Below the pieces are notes generated by a model. That model made no database searches. It was given only the letters and a program-made list of their open reading frames with translations, and was not told where the DNA came from. A program made the position numbers and the translations under genes. A stretch of 64,000 bases of DNA from positions 44,351 to 108,350 of the forward strand of contig CANGUG010000011.1 of NCBI GenBank assembly GCA_947457075.1. The letters run 5' to 3'. Source of the DNA: Bacteroidota bacterium. GTDB taxonomy: Bacteria > Bacteroidota > Bacteroidia > Chitinophagales > Chitinophagaceae. The first letter of the stretch is position 1. Each line of letters starts with the position of its first letter. This document shows positions 56,695 to 64,000 of this stretch, piece by piece.

Positions 56695-57102
56695 ATGTTA
56701 AAAAAACTAATCCCCTACGCTTTTATTGCGCTATTGCAAATTGCATGTAATAATGACAAGCCCGTTGAACAAGCTGATAATGGTTTGGAGGGTGGCCGTA
56801 ATTTTATTGAAAATTATATGCAGGGAGATATCACCAAGGCACAATTGTATATGGTAGAAGACCCCGAAAACCTTGCCTATTTTGACGAAATGTCCAAAAG
56901 CTATTTTTCCATGGACAAGGAAGGAAGGAACCAATTTAGACAAGCATCCATCCAAATAAATGAAGTAAAATCCTTAAATGACCAAACCACTGTAATATAT
57001 TATCAAAACTCATTTGATAAAACCCCCAGATGGATAAAAGTTATCTACACTTCCAAGGGCTGGAAAGTAGATTTAAAATACAGTTATGGCCCTAAATTAT
57101 AG
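56695..57102 (+). CDS. DUF4878-like small lipoprotein
   Basis: 135-residue lipoprotein: MLKKLIPYAFIALLQIAC with Cys at residue 18. The rest (ENYMQGDITKAQLYMVEDPE ... TTVIYYQNSFDKTPRWIKVI ... SKGWKVDL) has the NTF2-like pattern of DUF4878, a family of surface or periplasmic proteins of unknown role. The ATG at 56695 is used; an ORF extending 33 codons upstream starts inside the amylase gene region and is not plausible. Typical of short Bacteroidota lipoproteins. Confidence 0.7.
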   Translation: MLKKLIPYAFIALLQIACNNDKPVEQADNGLEGGRNFIENYMQGDITKAQLYMVEDPENLAYFDEMSKSYFSMDKEGRNQFRQASIQINEVKSLNDQTTVIYYQNSFDKTPRWIKVIYTSKGWKVDLKYSYGPKL

Positions 57103-57121
57103 GATAAAAAGATAAAAACTG

Positions 57122-57129
57122 TATATTTG
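57122..57129 (+). promoter_or_regulatory. Candidate -7 element for the small membrane protein gene
   Basis: TATATTTG fits TAnnTTTG and lies 40 bases before the ATG. No TTG is seen at the -33 distance. It starts 20 bases after the upstream stop codon. Confidence 0.4.
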
Positions 57130-57168
57130 CGGAGTCTAAAAACAATCAATAAAAATAATTCTGACACA

Positions 57169-57321
57169 ATGGAAGCTCAAAAAAACACAAAAAAATACTG
57201 GATTTACTGTTTTGCATGGTTGGCGATTATGATAGCTTTAATGTTTGTATATAGAGAATTTTTCTGGTTAGCGCTTCCAGGAGCAGCAACCTATTTCGCT
57301 AAAGCAATGGATATTTTTTAG
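57169..57321 (+). CDS. Small membrane protein
   Basis: 50 residues: a short Lys-rich N-terminus (MEAQKNTKKYW), one or two hydrophobic segments (residues about 10-28 and 29-44) and a short tail. Not recognised. Its ATG fits a start, it has a good -7 element in front and its own strong terminator behind, so it is an independent transcription unit and likely real. Function unknown; short membrane peptides of this form often assist larger membrane complexes. Confidence 0.65.
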   Translation: MEAQKNTKKYWIYCFAWLAIMIALMFVYREFFWLALPGAATYFAKAMDIF

Positions 57322-57341
57322 TCCTACTCATTATCATATTT

Positions 57342-57379
57342 AAAGCCTTACATCGAATAAATCAATGTAAGGCTTTTTT
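57342..57379 (+). terminator. Terminator after the small membrane protein
   Basis: Perfect 12-base arms (aaagccttacat / atgtaaggcttt) with an 11-base loop and a T-run. Confidence 0.85.
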
Positions 57380-57441
57380 AATTCCCTTAACTTCGAACCA
57401 ATTAGTATTCATGTATGTTATAGCATGATATTGCCTAAACC

Positions 57442-57478
57442 ATAAACTCATACAATAAACTCATATCATAAACTCATA
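57442..57478. repeat. Triplicated 13-base repeat before the nitroreductase start
   Basis: Three copies of ataaactcata begin at 57442, 57455 and 57468, an exact 13-base period. The last copy ends two bases before the ATG at 57481, so the array occupies the ribosome-loading region. Copy number could vary by slippage. Confidence 0.8.
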
Positions 57479-57480
57479 TA

Positions 57481-58203
57481 ATGCCAAATAATTATTTTGA
57501 CGAAATAATAGCAAAAAGAAGATCCAATCGTAAGTTCGATGAACACACAGAAGTCCCTAACGATGTGATTCAAAGAAGTTTAGAACGTGCTATTTTATCC
57601 CCTAACAGCAGCAATATGCAATTATGGGAATTTTACTGGATACAAGACCCATTAGAAAGAGAAAAATATACTGCACTTTGTTTAGGTCAATCTGCTGCTA
57701 AAACTGCAAAGCAAATAGTGGTTTTTGTTACCCGTGGGGATTTGTGGAAGCAACGTGCCAAATGGAATTATGATAAAATAAGAGCAGGCATTGAAGGTGA
57801 ACCCAATAAATTACAAAAAAGAGGTTTGGATTACTATACCAAATTAATGCCACTTGCTTACCGTTCGGATATTTTTGGATTTTGGGCTTTTGTACGAAGA
57901 GGTATTAGTTTTTTTGGTGGACTTACCAAACCATTTTACCGAATGGGGGGCAAAGCCGATCAAAGAATTACAGTACACAAATCATGCGCATTGGCTGCGC
58001 AAACTTTTATGTTGTCCATAGCAGCCGAAGGTTTTGAATCCTGCCCTATGGAAGGCTTTGATGCAAAGCGTGTAAAAAAAGCATTGGACCTACCATCAGG
58101 TGCCGAAATAAATATGATTATTGCGGTGGGCAAAGCAACCCAGGAAGGTATATGGGGACCTAGAAATAGAGTGCCTTACAATGAAGTTGTATTTATTAGA
58201 TAA
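57481..58203 (+). CDS. Nitroreductase family protein
   Basis: 240-residue flavin-dependent oxidoreductase of the nitroreductase superfamily. The N-terminal IIAKRRSNRKFDEH binds the FMN phosphate, followed by ILSPNSSNMQLWEFYWI and the C-terminal GFESCPMEGFDAKRVKKAL and AVGKATQEGIWGPRNR. It uses NAD(P)H to reduce nitro compounds, quinones or similar; the natural substrate is unknown. An array of 13-base repeats directly precedes the ATG. Confidence 0.88.
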   Translation: MPNNYFDEIIAKRRSNRKFDEHTEVPNDVIQRSLERAILSPNSSNMQLWEFYWIQDPLEREKYTALCLGQSAAKTAKQIVVFVTRGDLWKQRAKWNYDKIRAGIEGEPNKLQKRGLDYYTKLMPLAYRSDIFGFWAFVRRGISFFGGLTKPFYRMGGKADQRITVHKSCALAAQTFMLSIAAEGFESCPMEGFDAKRVKKALDLPSGAEINMIIAVGKATQEGIWGPRNRVPYNEVVFIR

Positions 58204-58250
58204 AAAAATACAAGCATGCAATTTTACCACTTGTAATTGTAGCAAAGTAT

Positions 58251-59201
58251 TTACTTCGTATTTATTGCTGGGGTGATAATGATATTTCTGTATTCAATAG
58301 GACCATGATCCCCTTGCATCATAATTGGCCCTGGCTCCCCTTCCTTACTATCTAAGGCACCGCCAGTCACTCCAGGTATCTCTTGTTTGTAAATGACTGT
58401 TGTGCCGTTGGCAATTACCGTAACCATTCTGCCTACTAATTCAATATCATAACTTTGCCATACATCGGGATCCTTTGCCATATTTAACCAAGGATCAATA
58501 AAACCATAAATGCCTCCCAAGTAAAGACTCATTGGTTCTAATCCTTTATTGTCTTCAATTTGTACCTCATACCTTCCTCTTAAATACACGCCACTATTAC
58601 TTCCCTTTGGATACTTAAATTCAATATGTAATTTAAAATCGTTGAATGTTTGTTCGGACCTAATATTCACCCCCGATTTTGGACTTTTTAAAACACCATT
58701 TTCCACCACCCATTGATTTGGACTGCCCAATGGCTGCCAACCTTTTAAATCCTTGCCATTAAACAATTGAATAGGTTTACCCCATTTAGGTGCTTTGTCT
58801 CTCCATAATTTGGGCGCGCGTTCCCCCACAAATGCATAGGCTTTGCCATTGGTATTGATAATGGTGCCTGATAATTTACCCTCCAATAAAACTCCTTCAA
58901 AAATTAATTCTTTATCTGTAATCTCCCATTGAGCTGGTATATGAAAAGAAACTTTCCCATTGTTAAATGCTACTTTGGAAATGGGCCTTGCACTTCCTCC
59001 CTCCCAAACAAAATGTCCATTATATCCATTGATGCCGGTATGCCTTACTTCCAACCAAGAAGCCGCTAAACGACCTTCATAATTCACTGTTAAATCCCAA
59101 CGGCCTTCAATAGGATCCTTGTCCAATTCATTATTGGCCATAACCCATGCAGTGGGCATAAATACTAAAGTCACAAAAAGAAATTTGAAAATATTTTTCA
59201 T
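58251..59201 (-). CDS. DUF1080 (3-keto-disaccharide hydrolase) family protein
   Basis: 316-residue secreted protein. Signal peptide ends AWVMA near residue 22. Residues about 30-135 form a beta-rich N-terminal part (GRWDLTVNYEGRLAASWLEV). The DUF1080 domain, a concanavalin-like jelly roll, begins with LFNGKDLKGWQPLG, and has KYPKGSNSGVYLRGRYEVQIED and MMQGDHGPIEYRNI. Some members hydrolyse 3-keto-glycosides, but most are uncharacterised, and a binding role is possible. Isolated, convergent with the nitroreductase gene. Confidence 0.87.
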   Translation of the reverse strand: MKNIFKFLFVTLVFMPTAWVMANNELDKDPIEGRWDLTVNYEGRLAASWLEVRHTGINGYNGHFVWEGGSARPISKVAFNNGKVSFHIPAQWEITDKELIFEGVLLEGKLSGTIINTNGKAYAFVGERAPKLWRDKAPKWGKPIQLFNGKDLKGWQPLGSPNQWVVENGVLKSPKSGVNIRSEQTFNDFKLHIEFKYPKGSNSGVYLRGRYEVQIEDNKGLEPMSLYLGGIYGFIDPWLNMAKDPDVWQSYDIELVGRMVTVIANGTTVIYKQEIPGVTGGALDSKEGEPGPIMMQGDHGPIEYRNIIITPAINTK

Positions 59202-59454
59202 AGCAAGCAGTAATTTTGAAATACTAATTTACTTAAAAAAATATAAACATCATCCCTTGGTTTTTAAAGGTGAAACTGCCAATTTTTGACACCATCTCGC
59301 CATTATTTTACATTTTCATATCGCCAATCAGGTTTAAGCGTATCTGCTTTAAATTGGGGCAGCATTCCACAAAAAATGGGCGGTTTAATTTAAATATCCC
59401 TATTTGATGCTCCCTATTGATTTTGGCATTAATTTTATATAAATTATTTAAACT

Positions 59455-60474
59455 ATGCGTAAAGTTTTATTGGGTGTTTTTATATTTATGTCAACAATTG
59501 CAACAGCACAAATAGACAGTACTGATAATTTTGACTACAGCAAGTTCGGAGAACCAGAAGGAGTTACCCGTTACTGTACACAAAAAGTATTGAATCAAAC
59601 TCCGCAAAAAATTATAAGCATTGGTTTTGAAAGGCATGGTTCCTTTCACATGCCAGGTGTAGGAATGGGGGCTTTGCTTCCTGCGATGCAAGATTTTCAC
59701 ATAAATCAGGTATCGTCCCTAAAAGCGCAAGTAAATGTACCTGTGATTTCAAATAACAAAATTATTTGGCAAATGGGTGCCAACTATTGGGGCAGTCAAT
59801 TTAAAGTTGAAAACCCCGGCACCAATCAATTTGCACAAAGAATCAATAGCCATAGTTTTACAAGTGCTGGATTAAATACCACCATTTTTAAACCATTAAA
59901 TGAAACCAATTTTTTAATTATTCAGGCTAGCGCAGACGCCAATGGACTTTTTCATAAAATAAGCGACATCAATAACAATGCAATCACCCTAAGTGGTACA
60001 TTCATCTACGGTTGGAAAAAATCCGAAAAAAATATGATTGGTGCCGGTATTGCTCGAACCTATCGTGCTGGTCAACTTATTCATGTGCCAGTTTTATTTT
60101 GGAACAAAACCTTTAATGACAACTGGGGCATGGAATTATTATTACCTGCAAGAGGATTCCTTCGTTATAATTTTTCAACATCCAATATGTTACAAGCAGG
60201 CTATGAGTTAGAGGGTAATCAATTTTGGACGCCACTTGCTGGAAGCAAAAATGGATCGGTATTTATTCAAAGAGGTGAATTTAAACCAAGAATTATGTGG
60301 GATAAGAAAATTAGTGGCTTTGTTTGGTTCCACACAGAATTTGGAATGCGCAACAATTGGCGTTTTGATGTAATGAATGAATACAATGGAAAAAAACAAG
60401 CCCAACGCTACTTTGAAAGCAGGTTGGGCAATCCTTTATATTTTAATATTGGATTTAACTTCGTATCACCTTAA
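59455..60474 (+). CDS. Outer-membrane beta-barrel protein (DUF6268-like)
   Basis: 339 residues. Signal peptide MRKVLLGVFIFMSTIATAQ. The mature protein alternates hydrophobic and polar residues as in an outer-membrane barrel (VNVPVISNNKIIWQMGANYW, MIGAGIARTYRAGQLIHVP, FNIGFNF before a final SP). Recalls DUF6268 proteins of Bacteroidota; function unknown. A 253-base AT-rich gap lies upstream, with no recognisable feature. Its last nine bases overlap the convergent DUF2147 gene. Confidence 0.75.
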   Translation: MRKVLLGVFIFMSTIATAQIDSTDNFDYSKFGEPEGVTRYCTQKVLNQTPQKIISIGFERHGSFHMPGVGMGALLPAMQDFHINQVSSLKAQVNVPVISNNKIIWQMGANYWGSQFKVENPGTNQFAQRINSHSFTSAGLNTTIFKPLNETNFLIIQASADANGLFHKISDINNNAITLSGTFIYGWKKSEKNMIGAGIARTYRAGQLIHVPVLFWNKTFNDNWGMELLLPARGFLRYNFSTSNMLQAGYELEGNQFWTPLAGSKNGSVFIQRGEFKPRIMWDKKISGFVWFHTEFGMRNNWRFDVMNEYNGKKQAQRYFESRLGNPLYFNIGFNFVSP

Positions 60475-60969
60475 TACTTGTCTAGTCCAAGTATCTGTTC
60501 TACCAATAATGGAAACGCCAATATAACCTCTTACTTCAAGAGAATTGGCGTTTTGCATTTTGATGGTGCATGAATAAGTACTGCCATTTTTAGGATCATA
60601 GATACTACCCTCCTCCCATACATTATCCCCTTTGTAACTAAAACCCCAAATATTTACAAGGCCTAAAATAGCACGTGATTTTGAAGCAGCTTCCGGATGA
60701 TTTTTATCTAATTTAGGTTTGCCCGTTTCAGTATCATTTGGTTCTTTTAACCAAACAATTTTACCCTGGTATTTATTGCCATTCTTATAAATTTTAACCA
60801 TGGCAGTTCCTTCTCCTGTTTTCCAAACTCCTACAAGCGCATCTGGATTATCTGCATTAAAAGGAAAGGCCGAAGCACCAGCAGCGATGAACATACATCC
60901 CACAAAAAGTAAGGTTAGTTTTTTATAATTTTCTTTAAAAGCAACCATTAGGTTTTGTATCTTTTTCAT
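60466..60969 (-). CDS. DUF2147 family secreted protein
   Basis: 167 residues with an unusually long N-terminal region (charged, then a hydrophobic signal ending GASAF near residue 36). The mature domain is DUF2147: LVGVWKTGEGTAMVKIYKNG, GKIVWLKEPND, and GSIYDPKNGSTYSCTIKM followed by LEVRGYIGVSIIGRTDTW. These are small beta-barrel, calycin-like proteins of unknown role. The ATG at 60969 is used; an internal Met at residue 8 is an alternative. Nine-base overlap at the 3' end with the gene at 59455. Confidence 0.85.
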   Translation of the reverse strand: MKKIQNLMVAFKENYKKLTLLFVGCMFIAAGASAFPFNADNPDALVGVWKTGEGTAMVKIYKNGNKYQGKIVWLKEPNDTETGKPKLDKNHPEAASKSRAILGLVNIWGFSYKGDNVWEEGSIYDPKNGSTYSCTIKMQNANSLEVRGYIGVSIIGRTDTWTRQVLR

Positions 60970-61048
60970 ATGATTAAATTGTGTTTATACAAATATAAAT
61001 AAGTTAATAATGGCTTACAAACAAAAATTTACTTCCCTAGTATAAATA

Positions 61049-61082
61049 AAAAGCGCCCTATGCATTTGCTCAGGGCGCTTTT
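61049..61082 (-). terminator. Hairpin terminator next to the left 12-bp repeat
   Basis: Eleven-base perfect arms (aaaagcgccct / agggcgctttt) with a 12-base loop; T-rich on the minus strand. It lies 12 bases beyond the repeat at 61094, the same arrangement as at the right end. It is therefore a candidate for the original ssrA terminator. Confidence 0.7.
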
Positions 61083-61093
61083 CCAATTGTGCT

Positions 61094-61105
61094 AATGTGG
61101 AGTCG
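61094..61105. repeat. Left copy of a 12-bp repeat (candidate attachment site)
   Basis: aatgtggagtcg, identical to 63976-63987. The eight bases tggagtcg are complementary to the 3' end of the RNA gene at the right edge. Together the two copies bracket a 2.9-kb AT-rich segment. Twelve bases is short for an attachment site, and chance cannot be ruled out. Confidence 0.45.
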
Positions 61106-61545
61106 CCCCCTGTTTTACCCATTCCTGGATCATGGATTACCTTGATTTTAATAGTTTTGGCTTTTGAATTGAAATTGTCCAATGAGTCAGTACATCCAGT
61201 TAAGGATAGGTAAACACCTAATCACTTGGAAGGCACTATAATTGCTATTAATTTCTCCCCCAATTTGTTGGTAAATGCACCCTGATAATGTAGAGAAAAA
61301 AATAAAATCCTTCATTTTAAACTACCCAAACAACGCTTAACATTCATTAAAAAACAACTACTTAGGCGGTAAATATGAACATTTTTTCTATTTTTAATGC
61401 GTATGGCTAATAAAATCTCATTAATACATAAGTTGACACTAATTCATTACTTAAAACAACACGAAAATTAGGTCATGAACAAAAATAGAAACACTTAAAA
61501 CTTTTATTAAAATCATACATAATTTATAAATCTAAAATTTTTAAT
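61106..61545. other. AT-rich spacer inside the left end of the candidate island
   Basis: 440 bases with no convincing gene. A 42-codon minus-strand reading frame from 61315 to 61187 has an ATG but no family pattern. A second minus-strand frame of about 65 codons has a lipobox-like LTGC but no start and runs through the terminator. These may be decayed pieces of older genes. From about 61320 the A/T content rises sharply. Confidence 0.4.
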
Positions 61546-62169
61546 ATGTCATACTGCTCAAATTGTGGAACACTACTTGAAAATGAACCAAATTTTTGTA
61601 ACAATTGTGGACACAAAAACAAAACTAATTTACCAGATGTAGATATTAAAAAAAATATCGCTAATCAATCAAGTACATCTGATACTAAAATAGATTTTGA
61701 CGATAGTGAAAGATTCAAAAAGGATAAAGAAAGAATTGAAAAGTATTTTAGCCATTTATTAAATTTAATTAAATTAGAATTTTATCTGTTATTAGGGGCT
61801 ACTTTTATTCCAATAATACTTTTAACCAAGCCAAATTTACTGTACAATTTTGTTGGTTCTGAAATGTTTCATATTGCCCATAATCTTAAAACCGGAAGCT
61901 ACATAATTGTTATTTTACTCTCTTTAGGATTCTTGTTTTTAATATTTCATAAATTTTCTTTGAAGCAATTTAAATGGATATTGATTTTTATCTTTAATCT
62001 TATTTACATTGGTGGCCTTCTTTTTTTAGGTCCTCGTTCAAGTAGTTATTTTCGAGCAAGAAATTCAGAAGGTGATTTTTTCTTAAATCAGGAAAGTATT
62101 TTCTACGGAATTTTATTGATATGTTGCAATATATTTTATCTCACTAAAATTAGAAATAAAAATAAATAA
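61546..62169 (+). CDS. Zinc-ribbon membrane protein, candidate island gene
   Basis: 207 residues. Residues 4-21 form a zinc ribbon with two CxxC knuckles (CSNCG ... FCNNCGHKN), followed by a polar linker and four hydrophobic helices (about 82-103, 120-140, 146-166 and 184-200). Such zinc-ribbon plus membrane proteins are widespread and mostly uncharacterised. Not recognised beyond that. Codons are visibly more A/T-rich than in the rest of the window, consistent with recent transfer. Preceded by a long A/T-only leader. Confidence 0.75.
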   Translation: MSYCSNCGTLLENEPNFCNNCGHKNKTNLPDVDIKKNIANQSSTSDTKIDFDDSERFKKDKERIEKYFSHLLNLIKLEFYLLLGATFIPIILLTKPNLLYNFVGSEMFHIAHNLKTGSYIIVILLSLGFLFLIFHKFSLKQFKWILIFIFNLIYIGGLLFLGPRSSSYFRARNSEGDFFLNQESIFYGILLICCNIFYLTKIRNKNK

Positions 62170-62396
62170 ATTCTATCTCACAATAAATTAATAATAAAAT
62201 AGATTAGTCTAATTCGGATTAAGTTCAAAAAAGCGTATAAAATTTATCCCCCACTTTAGCCAATCAAGAATTATATATTTAATAGAAAAGCATCCAGGTA
62301 CTTACTATGATTTGTTGGATAAAAAACTTATAAGAATTTGGTTGGTGGCATAATATGGTTAACGAACAACGAAGATTAGATAAAAGATATATTGTT

Positions 62397-63368
62397 ATGA
62401 CAAAATTAACTCCACAGCAGTTAGCTGCAAGAATTAGAGAAAAGCACCCGAGAAAGTATAAAGCCCTTACCGATTCAGAGTTAGTTGAATTATGGTTAAA
62501 TAAGAATCCACAGGATGCAGATCTTATAAAAAAAGAGTCTGAGGGGTTTGGCTGGTATTTATTTTGGTATTTGTTTTTTTCTTTTTCAATTTGGTTTGGA
62601 CTGACCGTTTACAATACAAAAATTAGTGAAATCAATTTTATTAATCGAATTAACAAAGAAATTTTTGGTAAAAATTCAAAATTTGTCAATAAATCCTTTA
62701 AGAAAAATGAGTACACAAATCCGATTGTCAGTATAAACGATCAATCTTCCAGTGGATATGAAGAACCTAATTATAATTATGCAATTACACAAGATGCTAA
62801 AGATTTTATCAACAATAGTCCAATAATTAGTGTACTAAGATTAGACCAGAGCACTACTAATACATTATTAGCAATTTTAAGTGATCCAAATCCTGACCCC
62901 AACAATAGATTAGGCGAGTTTTGTGATAATACAACTACGAGATGTTTATATTGTAATAAACTTGTTCCTGGTCAAATTTATACTTACCAAAAATATTTTG
63001 AAATCGAGTTAGATTGTGACGGACTTGCTTCGGCTTATAATCCTAGATGTTTTATTGCAAAATCATTAATTGATAAACATTCAGAGAAAAATACTGAATC
63101 AGAGATTAATACAGAATCAGAGAATAATACTAAATCAGAGATTAACAAATCAGGGACTGTAGAGGAACAATTAAACTCAATTGATTGGAAAAAAGTAATG
63201 GGTGAAGCTTTAGTAGAACAAGTTACTAGTTTTAAGCCAATAATTGAAAGAGCTTGTTCAGACTTCAAAAATGGGGAAAAATATATCTGTGTAGAAAAAC
63301 CTATCACTAAAGGGAGTAATAATTTTTGTTCGGAAAAATGTAAAACCGAATATAACTATAGTCATTAA
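62397..63368 (+). CDS. Membrane protein with C-terminal split zinc motif, candidate island gene
   Basis: 323 residues from the chosen ATG; another ATG at 62355 would add 14. The N-terminus has the common membrane-protein leader AARIREKHPRKYKALTDSEL, then one helix (about residues 54-72). A long polar region follows. The first knuckle is CLYC (near 200); the second, FCSEKCKTEY, ends the protein, a pattern like TRASH/MYM-type zinc fingers with a 120-residue insert. The insert holds a 6-residue repeat (NTESEI). Function unknown; A/T-rich. Confidence 0.7.
   Translation: MTKLTPQQLAARIREKHPRKYKALTDSELVELWLNKNPQDADLIKKESEGFGWYLFWYLFFSFSIWFGLTVYNTKISEINFINRINKEIFGKNSKFVNKSFKKNEYTNPIVSINDQSSSGYEEPNYNYAITQDAKDFINNSPIISVLRLDQSTTNTLLAILSDPNPDPNNRLGEFCDNTTTRCLYCNKLVPGQIYTYQKYFEIELDCDGLASAYNPRCFIAKSLIDKHSEKNTESEINTESENNTKSEINKSGTVEEQLNSIDWKKVMGEALVEQVTSFKPIIERACSDFKNGEKYICVEKPITKGSNNFCSEKCKTEYNYSH
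63090..63143 (+). repeat. 18-base in-frame repeat, three copies
   Basis: Three imperfect copies of aatactgaatcagagatt at 63090, 63108 and 63126, each encoding a six-residue unit close to NTESEI. It sits in the insert between the two cysteine knuckles and may vary in number between strains. Confidence 0.8.
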
Positions 63369-63373
63369 AAATT

Positions 63374-63868
63374 TTAGGTGATTTTTCTTTTATCAATTTC
63401 TCTTTTTACAGCCACTAACATTGAATGGTTATACTTATAGCGCTCATGATAATAAATTATAATCAATTCGTCATCAGTTTTAATTCGAACTAAATCGTCC
63501 CATGATTTACTTTCCTCCAATGCTTTATCACTTTCAATCTTTTTATCTGCCTCAATCAAACTTTTAATATCATTAAGTTTTAGTTCGTACTCAAAATTAT
63601 TTATTTCATTTCTCTGCTTTGCTAATTGCAAATCTGAAAATGACTTATAATTTTTAAACTCTTTCTTAGACAACTCAATTTGATGATTACAAATTGGACA
63701 TACTAAATTATAATAATTCCCAGTAGGAATAATCGGGATAAAGAACAAAGTGAAATAAGTTGACGTATACGAAAGTTGCCAATTAGTGCTATTAAAACAC
63801 TTTGGGCAATCAAACGTATCTACAGTTCCAAAGGCTACCGGGTTATTCCAAAAACCTACAATTACCAT
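63374..63868 (-). CDS. Zinc-ribbon protein, candidate island gene
   Basis: 164 residues. The N-terminal 70 residues read as a zinc ribbon: CPKC, then a hydrophobic stretch TYFTLFFIPIIPTGNYY, and CPIC, the layout of zinc-ribbon families that start in this way. The C-terminal 95 residues are charged and helical, with KLNDIKSLIEADKKIESDK, probably coiled. The stop lies five bases from the end of the gene at 62397, facing it. Function unknown; codons are A/T-rich. Confidence 0.72.
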   Translation of the reverse strand: MVIVGFWNNPVAFGTVDTFDCPKCFNSTNWQLSYTSTYFTLFFIPIIPTGNYYNLVCPICNHQIELSKKEFKNYKSFSDLQLAKQRNEINNFEYELKLNDIKSLIEADKKIESDKALEESKSWDDLVRIKTDDELIIIYYHERYKYNHSMLVAVKREIDKRKIT

Positions 63869-63943
63869 AAAATAATTTTTAACTACAAAATATAAAAAAA
63901 CTATATATAAATAAAAATATTTATTTAAGTATTAATAAAAAAA

Positions 63944-63960
63944 TCCCGCACCTGGCGGGA
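63944..63960 (-). terminator. Terminator of the RNA gene at the right edge
   Basis: Six-base arms tcccgc / gcggga with a five-base loop; the minus-strand T-run follows at 63943-63936. It lies 20 bases downstream of the RNA gene 3' end. Confidence 0.75.
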
Positions 63961-63975
63961 CTTTTATTTCATAAA

Positions 63976-63987
63976 AATGTGGAGTCG
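63976..63987. repeat. Right copy of the 12-bp repeat (candidate attachment site)
   Basis: aatgtggagtcg, overlapping the last eight bases of the RNA gene. Matches 61094-61105 exactly. Confidence 0.45.
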
Positions 63988-64000
63988 AGGGGAGTCGAAC
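63980..64000 (-). ncRNA. ssrA: 3' end of a tRNA-like gene, probably tmRNA, cut by right edge
   Basis: Read on the minus strand the last 21 bases end in a T-arm and acceptor: loop TTCGACT, stem CCCCT, acceptor CGACTCC, discriminator A. No CCA is encoded. TTCGACTCCC and CGxCTCCA are the usual form in tmRNA, whose acceptor would be GGGGTCG with a G3-U70 pair; tRNA-Ala has a similar acceptor and is the alternative. Only this fragment is in the window. A terminator follows it downstream at 63944. Confidence 0.6.

Noticed and set aside
61015..61220. Minus-strand frame with a lipobox-like LTGC
   Set aside because: It has no start codon and runs through a clear terminator hairpin, so it is not an intact gene. 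It could be a decayed fragment.
61187..61315. 42-codon minus-strand reading frame
   Set aside because: No ribosome-binding or promoter signal, no conserved pattern, and a second frame is equally open. Treated as spacer or gene debris.
61546..63868. Transposase or integrase in the candidate island
   Set aside because: None of the three genes shows the catalytic motifs of tyrosine or serine recombinases or of DDE transposases.

Overview
The window is a 64-kb piece of a low-GC genome from the phylum Bacteroidota, most likely family Chitinophagaceae. The evidence is a SusC/SusD pair, a serine-palmitoyltransferase-type enzyme, Bacteroidota-only families (DUF4294, DUF3078), the order tonB-like/folC, and promoters that resemble the Bacteroidota -7 element TAnnTTTG rather than a sigma70 -10 box. 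Shine-Dalgarno sequences are rare. No sequence search was run, so family names come from motifs, length and gene order.

From 1 to 61 kb this is ordinary chromosome. 1-5.5 kb holds glnS (cut by the left edge), a DUF4294 protein, cytochrome c maturation genes ccmF and ccmE, and a divergent membrane protein. 5.5-10.7 kb is a tight plus-strand run: an uncharacterised radical SAM protein, two overlapping transporters, a TonB-like protein and folC. 10.7-14.3 kb carries a DinB/YfiT-like enzyme, an ABC ATPase, purK and a DUF3078 protein. 14.5-21 kb is an envelope run: miaB, a sigma54-type regulator, lptE, an unknown gene, secG, mltG and yihY. 21-31 kb carries the sphingolipid-type synthase, a phosphatase, a tiny Cys/Lys-rich secreted peptide, icd, an Nramp-USP fusion, a lipoprotein, a short alpha-glucan phosphorylase, a block of tandem hairpin repeats and ubiX. 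31-45 kb has clpC, a STAS-like protein, dnaG, a YdeI-type protein, plsY, prmA and the SusD/SusC pair. 45-57 kb has pnp, rpsO, lolA, ftsK, a DUF423 protein, aroK, an acyl-CoA dehydrogenase, a cation symporter, pyrF and a GH13 amylase. 57-61 kb has small membrane, nitroreductase, DUF1080, outer-membrane and DUF2147 genes.

The last 3 kb differs. It is visibly more AT-rich and holds three unrecognised genes, all encoding proteins with zinc-ribbon-like cysteine pairs. It lies between two copies of a 12-bp sequence. One copy is the 3' end of an RNA gene (probably tmRNA, ssrA) that runs off the right edge, and each copy is followed by its own hairpin terminator. This looks like a small island inserted at the 3' end of ssrA and is the best candidate for something undescribed.

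Other points for a second look: the phosphorylase has Thr where the PLP lysine is expected; CcmE has CxxxY instead of the heme-binding HxxxY; three tandem hairpin repeats follow glgP; large inverted repeats lie upstream of susC; hairpins lie in the rpsO and pnp leaders; and a triplicated 13-bp repeat abuts a nitroreductase start codon.
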